Below are positions 56,378-64,000 of a stretch of DNA of 64,000 nucleotides, in pieces. The stretch spans positions 1 through 64,000 of the forward strand of contig CABVDR010000006.1 of NCBI GenBank assembly GCA_902497145.1. Reading direction: 5' to 3'. The position numbers and the translations under genes are program-made. The DNA is from an uncultured Oscillospiraceae bacterium. Its GTDB lineage: Bacteria; Bacillota; Clostridia; Oscillospirales; Oscillospiraceae. How positions within the stretch are numbered: the stretch's first letter is position 1; every line of letters starts with the position of its first letter. Below the pieces are notes generated by a model. It was not told the origin of the DNA. It searched no databases and saw nothing but the letters and a program-made list of their open reading frames with translations.

Positions 56378-57130
56378 TCACATTCCAATGGCCAGAGAGA
56401 TCACGACCCCCAGAGAGATGGCCGCAGCAGTGAGGATAGACTCTGCTGTGCGGTTCACTCCGGAAATAATGTCCCCCGCCATGATCTCCCGCATGGCGTT
56501 GGTCAGCGCCATGCCGGGCACCAGCACCATGAGGGTGCCGATGGTAATGGCGTCCACATTTTGGCCCACGCCGATCTTGGTAAGCATCAAGGCCAGCAGG
56601 GACGCAATGGCCGCACCGATGAGGGTCTGGAAGAAGCCATTAAAGCCCAGCTTCCCCCCCAGGTACAACATCCAAAAGCCCACGCCTAAGCCACATACAC
56701 CGGCGCTGATGCCATCCAGCAGGCTGCCATTAAAGAAGGCCGCAAAGAAGGCGGCGGCCACCACGTAGCCCAGCAGCAGAACCCGGGTGGAGTACTGGCG
56801 CTTGTTTTTGCTCAGGCCGTCCACCAGCTCCTTGGCCTGCTCCACCGGCGGAACCTCCCGGCACAGGCGGCGGCACAGGTCGTTGCACCGCTCCAGCAGC
56901 TCAATGTCGGTACCGTGGGTGGGGATCCGGCGCATTCGGGTAATGGGATGCCCCTGAGGGGTATTTAAACTGACGATCAGGCAGTTTGGAATGGCGAACA
57001 CCTGGGGCTGCAGTCCGTAAGCGGTGAGCAGCCGGAACACCGACTCCTCCACGCGGTAAATTTCCGCACCGCTGAACATCAGCTGGTACCCCAGTTCGGT
57101 TCCCATATTCAGCAGGTCATCATACTCCAT
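56378..57130 (-). CDS. Threonine/serine exporter large half (ThrE/DUF1212)
   Basis: 250 residues from ATG 57130, GGGAGG 8 bases before. N-terminal soluble part (to about 110, TELGYQLMFSGAEIYRVEESVFRLL), then five membrane helices with the conserved GTLMVLVPGMALTNAMREIMAGDIISGVNR. Together with the small half it would export threonine or serine with protons. First of the ThrE-ThrE_2-SGNH-DUF4358 group. Confidence 0.92.
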   Translation of the reverse strand: MEYDDLLNMGTELGYQLMFSGAEIYRVEESVFRLLTAYGLQPQVFAIPNCLIVSLNTPQGHPITRMRRIPTHGTDIELLERCNDLCRRLCREVPPVEQAKELVDGLSKNKRQYSTRVLLLGYVVAAAFFAAFFNGSLLDGISAGVCGLGVGFWMLYLGGKLGFNGFFQTLIGAAIASLLALMLTKIGVGQNVDAITIGTLMVLVPGMALTNAMREIMAGDIISGVNRTAESILTAAAISLGVVISLAIGM

Positions 57131-57243
57131 TCCATCCGCCTCCCTGAAACAGAATACCATGTTTCAGGAAAATAACAAGTCACAATTTTATTACAAAAAT
57201 TTTCTCCTTTCCCTTGCTTTCCAGGGATTTCGCTCTCACATTA

Positions 57244-57285
57244 TAAAAAGACGCGGCGAGAGGAGAAAAGGTTTCCTCTCGCCGC
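57244..57285 (-). terminator. Terminator of secA
   Basis: 12-bp stem (57253-57264 with 57274-57285) followed on the minus strand by T5. It lies 19 bases beyond the relict stop codon at 57304-57306 but about 180 bases beyond the present secA stop. Confidence 0.9.
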
Positions 57286-57303
57286 AAAATATTTTCTTGT
57301 TTT

Positions 57304-57463
57304 TTACTGCTGATCGGGGTGGAACTGCTTACAGGTGCACTTCTTCAAGGCGCGGGCGTTTTCTGCGGAAACCGCGGCGCTGCGCGCCCAGCCGCGCCTT
57401 CCGGGGGGGCACCAGTTCCCCCCGGAGTCCCCCCTCCGCTCTCCGAGGGGGACGAGGGGATTT
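57304..57463 (-). pseudogene. Relict secA 3' end displaced by a GC-rich insert
   Basis: Minus strand 57345-57304 reads KKCTCKQFHPDQQ and stop, the same as the end of the active secA (KKCTCKQFHPDQN and stop, 57505-57464). The 36 aligned bases 57310-57345 and 57470-57505 differ at 4 positions, all synonymous. Between the relict and the active stop lies 57346-57463, very GC-rich with short palindromic pieces. So the original end, next to the terminator, was separated from the gene by an insertion or duplication. Confidence 0.75.
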
Positions 57464-60220
<2,757 letters not shown>

Positions 60221-60415
60221 ATTTAATCACACCTCGTTGTTGTTACTCGCAGGTCTTTTGCCCGGGAAAAATATCCGGGCACACTATCGTCTCAGTATAC
60301 CATAAGGTTTCGGCGGAAAAAAGAGCAAATTGTAAACTTTCTCTCGCAAAATCACCAATTTCTTCCCATTCCCCTCCTCCCATTCCGCCACATGTGTATA
60401 AATGTACGCCGGGGG

Positions 60416-60444
60416 TTGACAGTTGACTGTGGCTGTGGTATGGT
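60416..60444 (+). promoter_or_regulatory. Promoter of the glycine-riboswitch operon
   Basis: TTGACA (60416-60421), 17-base spacer, TATGGT (60439-60444). Confidence 0.8.
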
Positions 60445-60454
60445 ATCTCTCACA

Positions 60455-60640
60455 AGTGAACAGGACAAACGAAGCGCCCAGGAAAATGGCCGACGGCCTG
60501 CCGAAGGAGTAACACTCTCAGGTGTCCCCGAAAGGGACGAGGACTGTGCGTGGATGTGACTCTGGAGAAGCTCGACCACGAGTGCCGAAGGTGCAAAGCG
60601 GGATTTCCCGCCAATCTCTCAGGCAAAAGGACAGAGACGA
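60455..60640 (+). ncRNA. Tandem glycine riboswitch
   Basis: Two consecutive glycine aptamers. The first has GCCGAAGGAGTAA, CTCTCAGGT and GAGGACTG (to about 60547); the second has GCCGAAGGTGCAAAGC, CTCTCAGGCAAAAGGACAGAG (about 60559-60637). The conserved CUCUCAGG and AGGAC blocks are those of the gcvT motif. The tandem arrangement is the usual cooperative form. It is followed by a terminator and a gene for an amino-acid symporter. Confidence 0.93.
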
Positions 60641-60695
60641 ACGAACCGCCCCGCCGTTCTTATTACGGCCGAGGGCCCGTTTTTGCCCCATTATG

Positions 60696-60724
60696 GACCG
60701 TGGAAGCTGCCACGGTCTTTTTTT
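60696..60724 (+). terminator. Expression-platform terminator of the glycine riboswitch
   Basis: Stem 60696-60703 with 60710-60717 and T7, 27 bases before the symporter gene. Glycine binding would be expected to prevent or permit this hairpin; the usual logic for uptake or exporter genes cannot be decided from sequence alone. Confidence 0.85.
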
Positions 60725-60750
60725 GTCCAATTTGTTAGGGGGAGAAAACA

Positions 60751-62169
60751 ATGTCAGAAGCACTGCAATCCTTGGAGGCCGCACTGTATCCCATTGTGGT
60801 CAACATCAACACCTATCTGTCCAGCTATATCCTGGTCTTTCTGCTCATCGGTGTGGGTCTGTTCTACTCCATCCGCACCCGCTTCGTCCAGGTGCGCTGC
60901 TTTGGGGAAGGCATGAAAAAGGTTTTCGGCAACCTGTCCCTGCGGGGCGGACGGCAAGAGCGGGGCATGAGCTCCTTCCAGGCCCTGGCCACCGCCATTG
61001 CCGCCCAGGTGGGTACCGGCAACATTGTCGGCGGCTCCGGCGCCATCCTGGCCGGCGGCCCCGGCGCCATCTTCTGGATGTGGATCATCGCCTTCTTTGG
61101 TATGGCCACCATTTACGCTGAGGCCACCCTTGCTATCAAGACCCGCATCACCGATGAAAAGGGCGACTACCACGGCGGCCCCGTCTACTACATCACCACC
61201 GCCTTCAAGGGCGCCTTCGGCAAGTTCCTGGCCGCCTTCTTCGCCATCGCCATCATCCTGGCCCTGGGCTTTATGGGCTGTATGGTTCAGTCCAACTCCA
61301 TCGGTTCCACCTTCCAGACCGCCTTTGGCGTCCCCTCCTGGATCGTGGGCGTGGTGCTGGTCATCATCTGCGGCTTCATTTTTGTGGGCGGGGTCCAGCG
61401 TCTGGCCGCCGTTACGGAGAAGATCGTTCCCGTCATGGCCGCGATCTTCCTGCTGGGTGCGCTGGCCGTGCTGGTTATCCGCATTCAGTACGTCCCCGCC
61501 ACCTTTGCCATGATCTTCCGCTATGCCTTTGAGCCCCAGGCCATCATCGGCGGCGGCTTCGGCTACGCCCTGAAGGAGGCTATCAGCCAGGGTGCCAAGC
61601 GTGGCCTCTTTTCCAACGAAGCCGGCATGGGCTCCACCCCCCATGCACACGCTCAGGCCAACGTGAAGGATCCCCACGACCAGGGTGTGGTGGCCATGGT
61701 CAGCGTATTTATCGACACCTTTATCGTTCTGACCCTCAACGCGCTGGTAGTTATTTCTACCCTGTACACCCCCGGCGGCCCTCTGGCCAATGGCTATGTG
61801 GGCGAGGCTGCCGAGACGCTGAATAAGACCAACCTGGCTCAGACCGCCTTTGGCACTGTGTTCGGCACCCAGGCCGGCGCCATGTTTGTGGCCATCTGTC
61901 TGTTCTTCTTCGCTTTCTCCACGGTGCTGAGCTGGAACATGTTCGGCAAGATCAACATTATCTACCTCTTCGGCAAGAAGGCCGCCCCTGTCTACTCTGT
62001 CATCGCCCTGGTGTTCATCTTCCTGGGCACCCTGATGTCCAACGACCTGGTGTGGGAGCTCACCGATATGTTCAACAACCTGATGGTCATTCCCAACGCC
62101 ATCGCTCTGTTTGCCCTGTCCGGCACGGTGGTCAATATCTGCCACATGAGCAAAAAGACTGCCAAGTGA
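60751..62169 (+). CDS. Alanine/glycine:cation symporter (AGCS family)
   Basis: 472 residues, GGGGGAG upstream. About eleven membrane helices with family marks TRFVQVRCFGEGMKKVFG, SSFQALATAIAAQVGTGNIVGGSGAILAGGPGAIFWMW and SNEAGMGSTPHAHAQANVKDPHDQG. Imports (or in some cases exports) alanine or glycine with sodium. The glycine riboswitch in front makes glycine the likely substrate. In a cell with a sodium-type V-ATPase, sodium coupling would be consistent. Confidence 0.95.
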   Translation: MSEALQSLEAALYPIVVNINTYLSSYILVFLLIGVGLFYSIRTRFVQVRCFGEGMKKVFGNLSLRGGRQERGMSSFQALATAIAAQVGTGNIVGGSGAILAGGPGAIFWMWIIAFFGMATIYAEATLAIKTRITDEKGDYHGGPVYYITTAFKGAFGKFLAAFFAIAIILALGFMGCMVQSNSIGSTFQTAFGVPSWIVGVVLVIICGFIFVGGVQRLAAVTEKIVPVMAAIFLLGALAVLVIRIQYVPATFAMIFRYAFEPQAIIGGGFGYALKEAISQGAKRGLFSNEAGMGSTPHAHAQANVKDPHDQGVVAMVSVFIDTFIVLTLNALVVISTLYTPGGPLANGYVGEAAETLNKTNLAQTAFGTVFGTQAGAMFVAICLFFFAFSTVLSWNMFGKINIIYLFGKKAAPVYSVIALVFIFLGTLMSNDLVWELTDMFNNLMVIPNAIALFALSGTVVNICHMSKKTAK

Positions 62170-62197
62170 TTTTTGTGCATCTTTGATAAAACTCCGA

Positions 62198-62238
62198 AAA
62201 CAGCCGCCGTCCCCTCTTGACAGGGACGGCGGCTGTTT
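62198..62238 (+). terminator. Terminator of the symporter gene
   Basis: 16-bp GC-rich stem (62198-62213 with 62223-62238); short T run only. 62243-62395 then forms the leader of pflA, with no recognised element. Confidence 0.8.
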
Positions 62239-62395
62239 GCTATCCTGAGGACGGATCATATGACTGACGGAAGTGGAGAAACCACGGGGAGTATGATTGT
62301 CGATATGCCGACCGTCTGGGCGCTGAAAGGTGGCCCGGAAGGGCGGCTTTTTTGCGCCCTTTTTTGCCCTTTTCGGGCAGGAAGGGAGTGTTTCC

Positions 62396-63121
62396 ATGAC
62401 TGGTTTTATTCATTCGCTGGAGAGCATGGGGCTGGTGGACGGCCCGGGCGTGCGGGCTGTGGTCTTTCTCCAGGGCTGCCCTCTGCGCTGTGTCTACTGC
62501 CACAATCCGGACACCCAAAACTTCTCCGGCGGGCAGGAGACCACACCGGAGGCTCTGGTCAAGCGGCTGCTCCGCTTCCGGCCCTACTTTGATCCTTCCG
62601 GCGGAGGAGTCACCTTCTCCGGCGGCGAGCCTCTTGGGCAGCCCGACTTTCTGCTGGAGTGCCTCAAACTTCTCAAGGCGGAAGGGGTCCACACCTGCAT
62701 CGACACCTCCGGCGTAGGCCGGGGGGATTACGAGGACATCCTCAAACACACCGACCTGGTGCTCTATGACGTAAAGCACCACCAGGCGGAGGGTTATCGG
62801 AAGATCACCGGACAGCCCATCCACCGCACTCTGGAGTTTGTGGATGCGGTCCGAAAGGCAAACGTCCCCATGTGGGTGCGCCACGTAGTGGTCCCCGGCC
62901 TTACCGACAGCCCGGAGCACCTGGCCTCCCTGGAGGCGTACATCACCACCCTGCCCCGGGTGGAGAAGGTGGAGCTTCTCCCCTACCACACCTTGGGCGT
63001 TCACAAGTACCAAACCCTGGGCATCCCCTACCCTCTGGAGGGGGTTCCCCCCATGGATCAAACCGCATTAGAAGATTGGAACCGGCGGCTCAATGAGGCC
63101 CTCCGGAAGACTGACGACTAA
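62396..63121 (+). CDS. pflA: Pyruvate formate-lyase activating enzyme
   Basis: 241 residues from ATG 62396, GGGAG 7 bases upstream. Radical-SAM enzyme with CPLRCVYC (CX3CX2C, about 28-35), GGGVTFSGGEPLGQPDF and the SAM-binding DTSGVG. Installs the glycyl radical on PFL under anaerobic conditions. Directly precedes pflB by 16 bases, so the two are co-transcribed. Usual length. Confidence 0.96.
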   Translation: MTGFIHSLESMGLVDGPGVRAVVFLQGCPLRCVYCHNPDTQNFSGGQETTPEALVKRLLRFRPYFDPSGGGVTFSGGEPLGQPDFLLECLKLLKAEGVHTCIDTSGVGRGDYEDILKHTDLVLYDVKHHQAEGYRKITGQPIHRTLEFVDAVRKANVPMWVRHVVVPGLTDSPEHLASLEAYITTLPRVEKVELLPYHTLGVHKYQTLGIPYPLEGVPPMDQTALEDWNRRLNEALRKTDD

Positions 63122-63137
63122 GAAAGGAATGGAAGCT

Positions 63138-64000
63138 ATGAGCATCGATGTCAACTGCACCGCATGGAAAGGATTCCGCACCGGCGAGTGGCGCCATCTG
63201 GTCAACGTGCGCAACTTCATTCAGAAAAACTACACCCCCTACCAGGGAGATGACAGCTTCCTGGCTCCCATCTCTCCCAAAACCGCCAAGGTGTGGGAGA
63301 AGGCGGAGGCCCTGATTTTGGAGGAAATCAAGAAGGGCATCATCGACGTGGAGACCGACGTGGTCTCCGGCATCGACAACTTCGCCCCCGGCTACATTGA
63401 CCAGGACAACGAGGTCATTGTGGGTCTCCAGACCGACGCCCCCCTCAAGCGCATCGTCAACCTGTACGGCGGCATGCGCATGGCCACCTCCGCCCTGGAG
63501 CAGTACGGCTATCACCTGAACCCGGAGATTGAAAAGCACTTCCACCTCTACCGCAAGACCCACAACGAGGGTGTCTTTGATGCCTACCCCAAGCGCACCC
63601 GGGATGCCCGCCACGCCGGTCTGCTCACCGGTCTGCCCGACGCCTACGGTCGGGGCCGCATTGTAGGCGACTACCGCCGGGTGCCCCTGTACGGCACCGA
63701 CTTCCTTATTGAGGAGAAGCAGAAGGATCTGGACATGCTGGACGGCCCCATGACCGACGAGCGCATTCGCCTGCGGGAGGAGGTCCAGATGCAGATCCGC
63801 GCGCTGAAAGAGATGGCCTCCATGGCCAGCAAATATGGTTGCGACATCACCCACCCTGCCGAAAACGCCCAAGAGGCGGTGCAGAACCTGTACATGGCCT
63901 ACCTGGCAGGCATCAAGGAGAACAACGGTGCCGCCACCTCCCTGGGCCGCGTTTCCACCTTCCTGGACATCTACATCCAGCGGGATCTGGAAAGCGGCCT
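63138..64000 (+). CDS. pflB: Formate acetyltransferase (pyruvate formate-lyase), 5' part
   Basis: 287 codons are present and the gene runs off the right edge. Starts MSIDVNCTAWKGFRTGEWRH with AAAGGAATGG ahead. PFL N-terminal half: QKNYTPYQGDDSFLAPIS, GIDNFAPGYIDQ, DAYPKRTRDARHAGLLTGLPDAYGRGRIVGDYRRVPLYG, which holds the pyruvate-site arginines. The CC pair and glycyl-radical loop lie beyond the window. Turns pyruvate and CoA into formate and acetyl-CoA. Confidence 0.95.
   Translation, partial: MSIDVNCTAWKGFRTGEWRHLVNVRNFIQKNYTPYQGDDSFLAPISPKTAKVWEKAEALILEEIKKGIIDVETDVVSGIDNFAPGYIDQDNEVIVGLQTDAPLKRIVNLYGGMRMATSALEQYGYHLNPEIEKHFHLYRKTHNEGVFDAYPKRTRDARHAGLLTGLPDAYGRGRIVGDYRRVPLYGTDFLIEEKQKDLDMLDGPMTDERIRLREEVQMQIRALKEMASMASKYGCDITHPAENAQEAVQNLYMAYLAGIKENNGAATSLGRVSTFLDIYIQRDLESG

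Overview
The window reads as a chromosome segment of a strictly anaerobic, high-GC member of the Clostridia, most like the Oscillospiraceae/Flavonifractor-Lawsonibacter group. This is inferred from gene content and codon use, not from any search. Supporting signs are a V-type (not F-type) ATPase operon, pyruvate:ferredoxin oxidoreductase, pyruvate phosphate dikinase, pyruvate formate-lyase with its activase, a SleB-like spore-cortex hydrolase, strong Shine-Dalgarno sequences and Rho-independent terminators. Most of the window is ordinary core genome. The accessory-looking parts are an AT-rich scar at about 35.2-36.7 kb and a few broken genes.

Layout. 0-1.5 kb: an amino-acid binding lipoprotein and two serine tRNAs. 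1.5-6.2 kb: an RpiR-type regulator divergent from an amino-sugar operon (ROK kinase, nagA, nagB) that turns N-acetylglucosamine into fructose-6-phosphate. 6.3-7.5 kb: a repeat-domain protein and a small Cys-rich ORF. 7.6-16.5 kb: the complete V-ATPase operon G-I-K-E-C-F-A-B-D on the minus strand; its c subunit keeps the ligands expected of a sodium pump. 16.8-22.9 kb: housekeeping singletons and an ECF sigma/anti-sigma cassette. 23.1-26.6 kb: PFOR. 27-32 kb: comM-like AAA ATPase, thiI, cinA and a cobalamin adenosyltransferase-like gene. 32.4-35 kb: ppdK. 36.8-41.7 kb: a polyol operon (ROK repressor, zinc dehydrogenase, GPH symporter, fructokinase, and an HPr-like protein without the catalytic His). 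42-48 kb: membrane, DegV, PrmA, phosphoesterase and DUF2156 genes. 47.9-50.6 kb: an MBOAT/DHHW O-acetylation pair. 50.7-53.5 kb: the rplU-prp-rpmA-PPC-obg cluster with an L21 leader. 53.6-57.1 kb: SleB-like hydrolase, lipoproteins and a split ThrE exporter. 57.5-60.2 kb: secA. 60.4-62.2 kb: a tandem glycine riboswitch controlling an AGCS symporter. 62.4-64 kb: pflA and the 5' part of pflB.

Metabolic logic. Amino sugars and polyols feed fructose-6-phosphate. PPDK links PEP and pyruvate, PFOR and PFL compete for pyruvate, and a probably sodium-coupled V-ATPase may connect to sodium symporters such as the AGCS carrier.

Most unusual observations: (1) a ~212-bp dispersed intergenic repeat present twice (11429-11643 and 44609-44820), both copies inside or ahead of genes in sense orientation, made of five hairpins, with a compensatory base-pair change in one stem; (2) a second, relict copy of the secA 3' end lying between the present stop codon and the terminator, separated from it by a GC-rich insert and differing only at synonymous sites; (3) a Crh-like, His-less HPr fused by ATGA overlap to the polyol operon; (4) an ECF cassette whose anti-sigma factor and secreted partner share the same C-terminal domain.
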